Source of the DNA: Candidatus Rokubacteria bacterium RIFCSPLOWO2_02_FULL_72_37
GTDB lineage: Bacteria > Methylomirabilota > Methylomirabilia > Rokubacteriales > CSP1-6
Length of the DNA stretch: 8,078 nt
Assembly: GCA_001790315.1 (NCBI GenBank)
Contig: MGCE01000018.1
Location: 1-8,078 of the forward strand
Direction: 5' to 3'
Positions 1 to 7,024 of the stretch are shown here, piece by piece (within the stretch, counting starts at the first letter, position 1; each line of letters opens with the position of its first letter). A program made the position numbers and the translations under genes. Under the pieces are notes generated by a model, which saw only the letters and a program-made list of their open reading frames with translations, made no database searches and was not told the origin of the DNA.

Positions 1-16
1 CGTTCCAGCTGGAACG
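1..16. repeat. 16-base perfect palindrome, in-frame VPAGT repeat copy 3
   Basis: CGTTCCAGCTGGAACG equals its own reverse complement. It lies in frame in the minus-strand HNH gene and encodes VPAGT (residues 279-283). It differs by one base from the copies at 211-226 and 238-253. It sits at the window edge, so further copies may lie beyond it. Confidence 0.75.
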
Positions 17-849
17 TGCGTGCCGCCCTCGAGGACGGACTGGCCGGGGGCCTCCGGGTCCGCCAGCACCGGGGCGTCGACGTGGATGACCACCTGGTAG
101 CGCTCGCCCGGGGTCCCGGGATCGATCCCGTGGTGCAGCGCTGTCTCCGCGAGCAGGGCCAGGGCGTCCGCCTGCTGCTGGGCCAGGGTGGGTAGCTCCT
201 CCTCCCGGGACGTTCCCGCTGGAACGCCCTCCACCGACGTTCCCGCTGGAACGTCTGACGCGCGCCGCCGCTGATAGAGCGCCTCGCGGGCAGCGGCCAG
301 CGCCTGGACGAGGAGCGCCCCGACCTCCGGCGCGAGCCGGCCGCGGACGACCACCATGCCGTCCTCGTCCTGCGACACGTGCAGGGCCCGGCTCTTGTGC
401 CTCCGGGTGGCCTCCTGAGCCTCGGCCTTGGCGTCCATCCGGCGCCAGCCCCGCACGATGCGCTCGACGTGCTCGGCCGTGCCGGCGCGCGCCACCGCGA
501 GCAGCCGCTCTTCCGTCTCCGGCGTGGCGACGCGAGTGAGCTCGCGCACCTTGGAGTACGAGAGCTCGCCGCGGGCGAGCGCCTGCGCCACCCGCGGCAG
601 GGTGCCGAGGGCGCGGGCGACGCGGACGTGCTCGCGGGCGGCGCCGGGGCTCAAGCCCACGCGCCAGGTCAGCCAGGCGGCGCAGGAGCGGAAGCCGTTG
701 TTCCAGCCGCCGCGGGCGTCGAACTCGCGGATCAGGTCCAGGAGGTTTGCGGTGGCGGCGTCGAGGTGCGCCGACAGCTCGGCGATCTGGTCACCGAGCC
801 GGTCGAGTTCCGCGTACGGTCCGAGCGGCGAGGGCGCGACGAGTTCCAT
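1..849 (-). CDS. HNH endonuclease, DUF222/13E12 family, N-terminal part (partial at left edge)
   Basis: Read on the minus strand from ATG at 849-847, the frame stays open for 283 codons to the window edge, so the C-terminus, including the expected HNH nuclease domain, is missing. The start is MELVAPSPLGPYAELDRLGD, followed by a helical region containing FDARGGWNNGFRSCAAWLTW (about 44-63) and ARGELSYSKVRELTRVATPE (about 91-110). This pattern is typical of DUF222 (13E12 repeat) proteins, which carry an HNH endonuclease domain at the C-terminus. A Shine-Dalgarno-like AAGGGGGA 7 bases upstream supports the start. Residues 200-204, 209-213 and 279-283 each read VPAGT and come from a repeated palindrome. 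These short segments hold the gene's only GTT and CCA codons in the visible part, so they look inserted. The cellular role of the family is poorly known. Such genes are often multicopy, and mobility-related or DNA-repair roles have been guessed. DUF222 assignment is firm; HNH activity is inferred. Confidence 0.85.
   Translation of the reverse strand, partial: MELVAPSPLGPYAELDRLGDQIAELSAHLDAATANLLDLIREFDARGGWNNGFRSCAAWLTWRVGLSPGAAREHVRVARALGTLPRVAQALARGELSYSKVRELTRVATPETEERLLAVARAGTAEHVERIVRGWRRMDAKAEAQEATRRHKSRALHVSQDEDGMVVVRGRLAPEVGALLVQALAAAREALYQRRRASDVPAGTSVEGVPAGTSREEELPTLAQQQADALALLAETALHHGIDPGTPGERYQVVIHVDAPVLADPEAPGQSVLEGGTHVPAGT
211..226. repeat. Near-palindromic VPAGT repeat copy 2
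   Basis: CGTTCCCGCTGGAACG on the plus strand is palindromic except for one mismatched pair. It encodes VPAGT (residues 209-213) in the minus-strand HNH gene. It is identical to the copy at 238-253, with a 27-base (9-codon) period. Confidence 0.75.
238..253. repeat. Near-palindromic VPAGT repeat copy 1
   Basis: Identical 16-base copy of the element at 211-226, encoding VPAGT at residues 200-204 of the minus-strand HNH gene. The flanking bases extend the symmetry to ACGT ends at 237-254. It lies at the junction between the DUF222 helical region and a Glu-rich linker, a place where an insertion would be tolerated. Confidence 0.75.
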
Positions 850-856
850 GGGTGAG

Positions 857-864
857 TCCCCCTT
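857..864 (-). promoter_or_regulatory. Ribosome binding site of the HNH gene
   Basis: On the minus strand, AAGGGGGA ends 7 bases before the ATG at 849-847. This purine-rich stretch and its spacing favour this start. No convincing promoter was found above it. The hexamer TAGAGT (877-882, minus strand) could be a weak -10, but no matching -35 is visible. Confidence 0.5.
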
Positions 865-1110
865 CTGCTTGGGACGACTCTACACCCCGGGTTTCGCGCC
901 GCCGTGGAGCCTCCGGGATGGACGATCGCGTCGCGCTCCATGATTTTTCGGGTGGCCGTGGCGATGCGGGCCTTGGGTGCGCAACATGCGCCGCAGAGCG
1001 GGCATCAGCCGGGGACTGCCCGAACGCGACGATCCGCCGTGCTGAAGGCTGTCAAGTGGAATCTTCGCCGGGCGCCTGAATCTGATGCCAGGCCTATAGT
1101 TCGCCTGCCG

Positions 1111-1116
1111 TACAAT
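1111..1116 (+). promoter_or_regulatory. Possible -10 element (TACAAT) for a leaderless operon transcript
   Basis: TACAAT matches the sigma70 -10 consensus at 5 of 6 positions and overlaps the first possible ATG (1115) of the methyltransferase. Transcription from it would begin near 1122-1124, right at the second in-frame ATG (1124). No Shine-Dalgarno is properly spaced before either ATG, and no good -35 is visible. TATAGT at 1095-1100 is an alternative -10. Nothing else was recognised in the 265-base divergent gap 850-1114. Confidence 0.25.
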
Positions 1117-3811
1117 GCCGGGGATGGCGAAGGCCAGACCCAAGAAAGCGGGGAAGGGCCGCGTCGGCGAGCCGCCGAAGGTCTACGAGCACAAGGAGGA
1201 AAAGCTCCTCCTCCGCCCCGACGTGGGCCTCCAGCCCCAGTTCAAGGCGAAGAAGCCGCCGAAGACCTACCGCTACGACCCGAGCCTCGACCCCGCGCTC
1301 TCGTGGGACACGAATCCCGCGCGGGAGCGGGGCGAGGCGCTGATCGCGAAGATCGAGGGCGCCAAGGATCTGGCCGAAGCAAAGACGGCCGCCGCCGAGT
1401 TGAAGCGCATGTCCCGTCCGTTCCTCGACTGGGCGGGCAAGGCCGAGCGCCAGGAGCTGACGGTTCCCACGCTCCCGCTCTTTGTCCACGAGCGGCTCTC
1501 CACCCAGGCGATCCTCCAGTCGGTCAAGTCGCACAAGCGCGACCGCCAGCAGAGCCTCGCTCTCTTCGCCGACGAGGAGCTGGACGTCGCCGACCGCCTG
1601 CTCAAGGCCTACGAGCATCCGACACCCTGGGTGAACCGGCTGATCCTGGGCGACAGCCTCGTGGTGATGAACAGTCTCCTCCAGTACGAGGGCCTCGGCG
1701 GCCAGGTCCAGACGATCTACATGGACCCGCCCTACGGGGTCCGCTTCGGCTCCAACTTCCAGCCGTTCGTCCGCAAGCGCGACGTCAAGCACGGCGACGA
1801 CACCGACTTCACCCGCGAGCCGGAGACGGTGCAGGCGTACCGGGACACGTGGGAGCTAGGGCTGCATTCGTACTTGAGCTATCTGCGTGATCGGCTGCTC
1901 CTGTGTCGTGAGCTCCTGGCGCCGAGTGGAAGCATCTTCGTCCAGATCAGCGACGAGAACCTGCACCATCTGCGGGAATTGTTAGACGAAGTGTTTGGCG
2001 CGGACAACTTCGTTGTCGTCGTCTGCTACCGCCGTCTCGGCATGATGGTGGGAGAAACGATTCAGTCGTCAGCACACTACCTGCTTTGGTATGCGAAGAA
2101 CAAGACTCAGATGAAGAGCCGAAAGCTGTTTGAGAGACAGTTGCCAGGCCGGGATGCTGGTGATCACTACGTCAACTTGGAGGAAACGACCACTAGGCAC
2201 GTGCGACCGCTCACACAAGAGGAGCGCGCGAATTCGGATCTGATTCCGGTCGGCTGGAGACCGTTCCAGCTTATCAGTCTGACCACTGGAGGTTTTCGCC
2301 CTAACACAACGATTCCTTACGAGTTTGAGGGAAAGACCTACCACCCTGGCCCAAACAAATGCTGGAGAACAACGAAGGAGGGGCTGGATCGCCTCGTCGC
2401 GCAGAGACGCATCGTGCGGGCTGGCGGCACGATTCGCTACAAGCAATTTCTTGACGATTTCCCTCTGACCGAAGTCACGACAATCTGGCAGGACACAGCG
2501 CGAGATCCAGAGAATCTGTACGTAGTGCAAACGCCTTCGAATGTCGTTCGGCGATGCATCCTGATGACAACGGATCCTGGCGATCTAGTGCTTGATCCCA
2601 CTTGTGGGAGCGGAACGACTGCGTATGTCGCTGAGCAATGGGGGCGTCGTTGGATCGCGGTCGACACGAGTCGAGTACCACTTGCCTTGGCGCGGCAACG
2701 GCTGCTGACGGCGACGTTTCCTTATTATGAATTGCGCGAACCAGGGCGCGGCCCTATCGGCGGATTCGAGTACTTGCGACGGCAGAATCAGAAGGGCGAG
2801 GAAGTCGGCGGCATCGTGCCCCACATCACGCTGCGCTCCACCGCTCAGAACGAGCTGCCCGAGGAGGAAGTACTGGTCGATCGGCCAGAGGTGGCGAGCG
2901 GCGTCGTCAGGGTCGCCGGCCCCTTCGTCGTCGAGGCGACGATCCCGACGGCGGTCGAGGTGGAGCCGCCGTCGGCGCGGGAGGTCGAGAGGGACTACGT
3001 CGCGGATCCCGTCAGCCGGATGATCGAGGTGCTCAGGCGCTCGGCGACGCTGCGTGTGGGGGGCAGGCAGGCCGTCGTGCTGAAGAACGTCCGCCGGCCG
3101 GCGAAGGCGCTCTCGCTCCACGCCGAGGCCGAGGTGGAAGGCAACGGCACGAAGCCGGTGGCGTTCGTGTTCGGGCCGGAGCACGGGCCGGTGACGGAGC
3201 AGCTCGTCTTCGCCGCGGCCAGGGAGGCGAACCTGAAGAGCTACGCGCACCTCTACGTCGTCGGGTTCGCGATCCAGCCGGGGGCGAGCCGGCTGATCCA
3301 GGCGTGCGAGGAGATGGTCGGGCTGCCGGCCACCTACGTGCAGGCGACCATGGACCTCCTGATGGGGGACCTCCTCAAGACGACGCGCGCGAGCCAGATC
3401 TTCTCCGTGACGGGCGCCCCCGACGTGCGCCTCGTGCGGCTCAAGCGCAAGAACGGCAACGGCCGGCTCTACCGCGTCGAGCTGCTGGGGCTCGACGTCT
3501 TCGACCCGGTGACGATGCAAAACGACCACCGGAAAGGCGACGACGTTCCGGCGTGGCTGCTCGACAGCGACTACGACGATCTCGTCTTCCGCGCGAGCCA
3601 GGTGTTCTTCCCGCGCACGAGCGCCTGGGACGCGCTCAAGCGCGCGCTCAAGGCCACCTATGAAGAGTCGGTGTGGGAGCACCTGGCGGGCACGGTCAGC
3701 GAGCCGTTCGCGGAGGGGGATCACCGCCGGGTCGCGATCAAGGTCATCGACGACCGGGGCAACGAGCTGATGGTCGTCAAGGGGCTCGACGAGGCCGAGC
3801 CCGAGCGATAG
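1115..3811 (+). CDS. Site-specific DNA-methyltransferase (adenine-N6), type III Mod-like, beta class
   Basis: This 898-residue protein transfers a methyl group from S-adenosylmethionine to adenine and should protect host DNA from the restriction subunit encoded next to it. The Lys-rich N-terminus (about 1-80) is followed by a helical region. Catalytic motif IV is DPPY at 204-207 and the SAM-binding motif I is DPTCGSGTT at 494-502. The order IV, then target-recognition region, then I, defines the beta class used by type III Mod subunits; DPPY indicates N6-adenine. Residues about 560-898 form a long C-terminal region with no motif I recognise, probably for contact with Res or DNA. The architecture resembles the partner methylase of BPTD_3080-family endonucleases. 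Two starts are possible, 1115 and 1124; the second gives MAKARPKKAGKG. Bases 1861-2640 are about 55% G+C, well below the flanks, suggesting an exchanged specificity module. The stop lies 3 bases before the next gene. Confidence 0.93.
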   Translation: MPGMAKARPKKAGKGRVGEPPKVYEHKEEKLLLRPDVGLQPQFKAKKPPKTYRYDPSLDPALSWDTNPARERGEALIAKIEGAKDLAEAKTAAAELKRMSRPFLDWAGKAERQELTVPTLPLFVHERLSTQAILQSVKSHKRDRQQSLALFADEELDVADRLLKAYEHPTPWVNRLILGDSLVVMNSLLQYEGLGGQVQTIYMDPPYGVRFGSNFQPFVRKRDVKHGDDTDFTREPETVQAYRDTWELGLHSYLSYLRDRLLLCRELLAPSGSIFVQISDENLHHLRELLDEVFGADNFVVVVCYRRLGMMVGETIQSSAHYLLWYAKNKTQMKSRKLFERQLPGRDAGDHYVNLEETTTRHVRPLTQEERANSDLIPVGWRPFQLISLTTGGFRPNTTIPYEFEGKTYHPGPNKCWRTTKEGLDRLVAQRRIVRAGGTIRYKQFLDDFPLTEVTTIWQDTARDPENLYVVQTPSNVVRRCILMTTDPGDLVLDPTCGSGTTAYVAEQWGRRWIAVDTSRVPLALARQRLLTATFPYYELREPGRGPIGGFEYLRRQNQKGEEVGGIVPHITLRSTAQNELPEEEVLVDRPEVASGVVRVAGPFVVEATIPTAVEVEPPSAREVERDYVADPVSRMIEVLRRSATLRVGGRQAVVLKNVRRPAKALSLHAEAEVEGNGTKPVAFVFGPEHGPVTEQLVFAAAREANLKSYAHLYVVGFAIQPGASRLIQACEEMVGLPATYVQATMDLLMGDLLKTTRASQIFSVTGAPDVRLVRLKRKNGNGRLYRVELLGLDVFDPVTMQNDHRKGDDVPAWLLDSDYDDLVFRASQVFFPRTSAWDALKRALKATYEESVWEHLAGTVSEPFAEGDHRRVAIKVIDDRGNELMVVKGLDEAEPER
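1861..2640 (+). other. Lower-GC segment covering the methyltransferase target-recognition region and motif I
   Basis: A hand count gives 431 G+C in 780 bases (55%). Lines at 1801-1860, 2881-2940, 3121-3180 and 5161-5220 give 68-75%. Codons here end in A or T far more often than in the rest of the gene. The left edge is sharp near 1855; the right side recovers gradually between about 2640 and 2880. The segment encodes residues about 250-509, the target-recognition region plus motif I. This fits replacement of the recognition module by recombination with a lower-GC donor. Confidence 0.6.
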
Positions 3812-3814
3812 GGC

Positions 3815-6800
3815 GTGAGCCAGCTCCACGAAGTCCTCGAGCCGATCATCTGCGATGCCTACCAGGAGCCGACGCATCACTGGGTGATCGAGCGGGGCCG
3901 GCCGCCGGTGAAGGCCGAGGGCCGGCGCGAGGCGTGCTACTACTACCGTCCGCCCGGCCGCTCGACCGGCGCCGAGCAGGCCGATGAAATCGGCACACGC
4001 TTCACGCTCGGGCTCGTCAATGAGGTCCGCAAGAGAGTAGACGCCTGGCGCCGGGCAGGATATCCCGGCGTCACGGGCGCCACCGGTGAGCTGCTCGCGT
4101 ACTGGAACCGATCGGACCGGGAGCGCCGGCTCTTTTTCTGCCAGCGCGAAGCCATCGAGACGGTGATTTTCCTGGTCGAGGCGCGGGAGGACTTCCGGCA
4201 GGGCCTCGTGGTCCCGCGCGACGAGCCCGGGCTGTTCGCGCGCTACGCCTGCAAGATGGCGACGGGCACGGGCAAGACCGCCGTCATGGCGGGCCTCGCC
4301 GCCTGGAGCATCCTCAACAAGGTCGCCGACCGGGGCGATCGGCGCTTCTCAGATCTCGTGCTCGTCGTCTGCCCGAACGTGACGATCCGCGACCGGCTGG
4401 AGGAGCTCGGGCCCGAGCGCGGCGAGGGAAGCGTCTACCGCATCCGGGACATCGTGCCGCCGCACCTGATGTCCGACCTTCGCAAGGGCCACGTGATCGT
4501 CACCAACTGGCACGTGCTGGCGCCTCAGGACCTGAATCAGGTCGGCGGCGTCGGCGCGAAGGTCGTCAAGCGCGGCCAGGAGTCCGACACGGCAGTCGTC
4601 GCGCGCATCCTGAAGGGGGCGGGCAACAAGGGTAACGTCCTCGTCCTCAACGACGAGGCCCACCACGCCTATCGCATCCGCCGGGTGGACGACTCGCCGG
4701 AGGCCGACGAGGACGACGAGCTGGCGGAGGCAGACCGGCGCGAAGCCACGGTGTGGATCGAGGGCCTCGACCGCATCCAGCGGGCGCGGGGCATCAACTT
4801 CTGCGTGGACCTCTCGGCCACGCCCTTCTATCTCCTGCGATCGGGGACCGACCCGGGGCGACCGTTTCCATGGGTGGTGTCTGATTTCGGGCTCATTGAC
4901 GCGATCGAGAGCGGGCTGGTAAAGATCCCGCAGCTCCCGGTGCAGGACACGACGGGCGCCGAGATCCCGGCCTACTTCAACGTCTGGAAGTGGATCGTGG
5001 AGCAGAAGCTGACTGCTGGCGAGCGCGGAGGGCGGCGGGGCCAAGTGAAGCCGGAGGCCGTGCTGCGGTGGGCGCAGCAGCCCATCGCCCAGCTCGCCGG
5101 CCTCTGGCGCCAGACGTTCCTCGAATGGGAGCGCGAGGCGGCCGAGGGGCGCCGGCCGCCGGTGCCGCCGGTCTTCATCGTCGTGTGCCGCGACACGCGC
5201 CTCGCGAAGGTCGTTCACGAGTGGATGACCGGTCAGGGGGAGACCCCGCCCCCCGTCGAGGAGTTCAGGAACCGCGACGGCAGGGAGCACACCGTGCGCG
5301 TGGACTCGCGCGTGGTGGAGGACCTCGCCACGGGTGTCGCCAAGAGCGACGAGAGCCGGCGCCTCCGCTTCGTGCTCGCGACGATCGGCAAGACCGCCTG
5401 GCCCGGGGGCGCGCCGCCGGAGGAGTACCTCGACCTCGTCGAGAAGATGCGCGTCGACGCCTCGATCCCGCCGGGACGCGACGTCCGGTGCATCGTGTCG
5501 GTGGCGATGCTGACGGAGGGCTGGGATGCGACGACGGTGACGCACATCGTCGGCCTGCGGCCGTTCGAGTCGCAGTTGCTCTGCGAGCAGGTGATCGGGC
5601 GCGGCCTCAGGCGCTCGCAGTACCACGACCTGACGGTCGAGGAGGTCGCTAAGGTCTATGGCGTCCCGTTCGAGCTGATCCCGCTCAAGGCCACGCCCGG
5701 GACGCCGACGCCGCCGCCCAGGGTCCACCACGTGTACGCCCTCTCGCCCGAGCGCGATCACCTGGAGATCCGTTTCCCTCGCGTCGAGGGCTACACCCAG
5801 CGCATCAGCGCGCAGGTCCAGGTCGCCTGGGACCGCGTGCCGCCCCTGGCGCTCGACCCGACGAAGGTCCCCGACGAGACGCTGGTCCAGGCGCTCATGA
5901 CGGACCGGGGCAGCGAATTGTCGCTCCTCGGTCCGGGCAAGCCTGCGCACGTCACGCTCGATGCCTGGCGGGAGACGAAGCGCCTCCAGGAGGTGGAGTT
6001 CGAGCTCGCCCGCGCGCTCACGCGGCGTCACGTGGGCGACCCGGCGTGCAATGTCCCGGTGCAGGCGCTCTTCCCTCAGATGCTCGGCGTTGCTCGTCAG
6101 TTCCTCCGCGAGAGGGTCCAGCCGCTGGGCCACCGGGACCGGAGGGACGTGCTGCTGAATCCGTACTTCTCGGACGCCGTCGAGGGGTTGGGCGGGGCGG
6201 TCGGGTCTGACGGGGCGGACAGCCACGAGGTGCCACGGTACGAGGCGAGCAGGGGTGCTGGCAGCACGCGGGAGGTGGACTCCTGGACCTCCAAGCCGGT
6301 GCGCGAGACGCAACGCTCCCATCTCAACTTCGTCGTCGCCGACACGGAAAAGTGGGAACAGACGGCGGCGTTCTACCTGGAGACCGATCCGCACGTGATC
6401 GCCTACGTGAAGAACGTCAACCTCGGCTTCGCCATTCCGTACGGCCACGGCGGTGTGACGCGGGAGTACCTGCCCGATTTCCTGGTCCGGGTGCAGGAGG
6501 ACGGGCGCGAGGTCGGCACGCTCATCCTCGAGACCAAGGGCTACGATCCGCTCAAGCACGCCAAGATCAGCGCCGCGCAGCGCTGGGTCGAGGCGGTGAA
6601 CGCCGAGGGCTCCCACGGGCGCTGGACCTACCGGATCGTCTCCGACCCGACGATCACACCGGCCGCGCTGGCGTCGGCCGCCCGGGAGCTGGCGAATCCG
6701 CCGCGCACGGACTGGCGGGCCGCGCTCGGTGAGCTCGCGGCGGCGCTACGCTCGCTCTACGGCGAGCGCCTTCGAGATCTCGTGCTGTACGGCTCGCGGG

Positions 6801-7024
6801 CGCGGGGCGATGCCGGATGGGACTCGGACGTCGATGTCCTGGTGGTGCTGGACCGCTGCGAGGATTTCTGGGCCGAGTTCGACCGCATCAACGATGTGGC
6901 GGGAGCGCTGTTTCTCGAGCACGGCGTCCTGCTCTCCGCGCTGCCGACCGATACGGACGAGTTCAGCCACAGCACGAAGCCGCTCTTCGTCAACGCGCGG
7001 CGCGACGGCAAGCCGGTGGCATGA
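3815..7024 (+). CDS. Type III-like restriction endonuclease subunit (helicase-nuclease) fused to a C-terminal MNT nucleotidyltransferase domain
   Basis: This 1069-residue protein should be the ATP-dependent cleaving subunit partnering the upstream methylase. SF2 helicase motifs are visible in order: Walker A GTGKT (151-155), DEAH (280-283), SATPF (334-338) and motif VI QVIGRGLRR (592-600). A PD-(D/E)xK nuclease follows, with PDFLV (887-891) and ETK (906-908). The helicase and nuclease sequence resembles the BPTD_3080 family of type III-like endonucleases, whose members, as I recall, end about where residue 955 lies here. The remaining part (about 965-1069) is an MNT domain with GSRARG (993-998) and SDVD (1004-1007), in the same uninterrupted frame, without a plausible in-frame start of its own. 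The start is GTG at 3815, three bases after the mod stop. An ATG near the N-terminus is lacking. The stop overlaps the HEPN start (ATGA). Restriction function is near certain by family; the MNT role is inferred. Confidence 0.93.
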   Translation: MSQLHEVLEPIICDAYQEPTHHWVIERGRPPVKAEGRREACYYYRPPGRSTGAEQADEIGTRFTLGLVNEVRKRVDAWRRAGYPGVTGATGELLAYWNRSDRERRLFFCQREAIETVIFLVEAREDFRQGLVVPRDEPGLFARYACKMATGTGKTAVMAGLAAWSILNKVADRGDRRFSDLVLVVCPNVTIRDRLEELGPERGEGSVYRIRDIVPPHLMSDLRKGHVIVTNWHVLAPQDLNQVGGVGAKVVKRGQESDTAVVARILKGAGNKGNVLVLNDEAHHAYRIRRVDDSPEADEDDELAEADRREATVWIEGLDRIQRARGINFCVDLSATPFYLLRSGTDPGRPFPWVVSDFGLIDAIESGLVKIPQLPVQDTTGAEIPAYFNVWKWIVEQKLTAGERGGRRGQVKPEAVLRWAQQPIAQLAGLWRQTFLEWEREAAEGRRPPVPPVFIVVCRDTRLAKVVHEWMTGQGETPPPVEEFRNRDGREHTVRVDSRVVEDLATGVAKSDESRRLRFVLATIGKTAWPGGAPPEEYLDLVEKMRVDASIPPGRDVRCIVSVAMLTEGWDATTVTHIVGLRPFESQLLCEQVIGRGLRRSQYHDLTVEEVAKVYGVPFELIPLKATPGTPTPPPRVHHVYALSPERDHLEIRFPRVEGYTQRISAQVQVAWDRVPPLALDPTKVPDETLVQALMTDRGSELSLLGPGKPAHVTLDAWRETKRLQEVEFELARALTRRHVGDPACNVPVQALFPQMLGVARQFLRERVQPLGHRDRRDVLLNPYFSDAVEGLGGAVGSDGADSHEVPRYEASRGAGSTREVDSWTSKPVRETQRSHLNFVVADTEKWEQTAAFYLETDPHVIAYVKNVNLGFAIPYGHGGVTREYLPDFLVRVQEDGREVGTLILETKGYDPLKHAKISAAQRWVEAVNAEGSHGRWTYRIVSDPTITPAALASAARELANPPRTDWRAALGELAAALRSLYGERLRDLVLYGSRARGDAGWDSDVDVLVVLDRCEDFWAEFDRINDVAGALFLEHGVLLSALPTDTDEFSHSTKPLFVNARRDGKPVA
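6708..7021 (+). other. Minimal nucleotidyltransferase (MNT) domain fused to the restriction subunit
   Basis: This part of the restriction subunit, from about TDWRAALGELAAALRSLYGE to the end, matches a whole stand-alone MNT protein of about 100 residues, minus its initiator Met. The signature GSRARG-x5-SDVD holds the conserved Gly-Ser and the two metal-binding Asp (D1005, D1007). I could not place a third catalytic carboxylate with confidence. In stand-alone form MNT proteins are antitoxins or AMP-transferring enzymes acting on the HEPN partner, and their gene normally sits directly beside a HEPN gene, as this domain does here. Confidence 0.85.

Noticed and set aside
211..253. CRISPR array made of the short palindromic repeats
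   Set aside because: The units are only 16 bases, lie in frame within a coding sequence, and the 11-base gap is too short for a spacer.
379..943. Plus-strand frames of 158 and 171 codons opposite the HNH gene
   Set aside because: The minus-strand DUF222 frame explains the region, and these translations show no domain.
850..1114. tRNA, small RNA, riboswitch or terminator in the divergent gap
   Set aside because: I found no cloverleaf, no long stem-loop followed by a T-run, and no recognisable riboswitch core.
904..1890. Plus-strand frame starting in the intergenic region and overlapping mod
   Set aside because: It overlaps the well-supported methyltransferase in another frame, and its product is low-complexity Arg/Pro/Gly sequence.
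2585..3880. Minus-strand open frame of 431 codons opposite the methyltransferase C-terminus
   Set aside because: The composition is typical of a GC-rich shadow frame, and it overlaps the whole mod-res junction antisense.
4349..6616. Long minus-strand open frame (755 codons) inside the restriction subunit gene
   Set aside because: It is antisense to a gene with clear helicase motifs, and its translation is Arg/Leu/Asp-rich with no recognisable domain. Such frames are common opposite high-GC genes.
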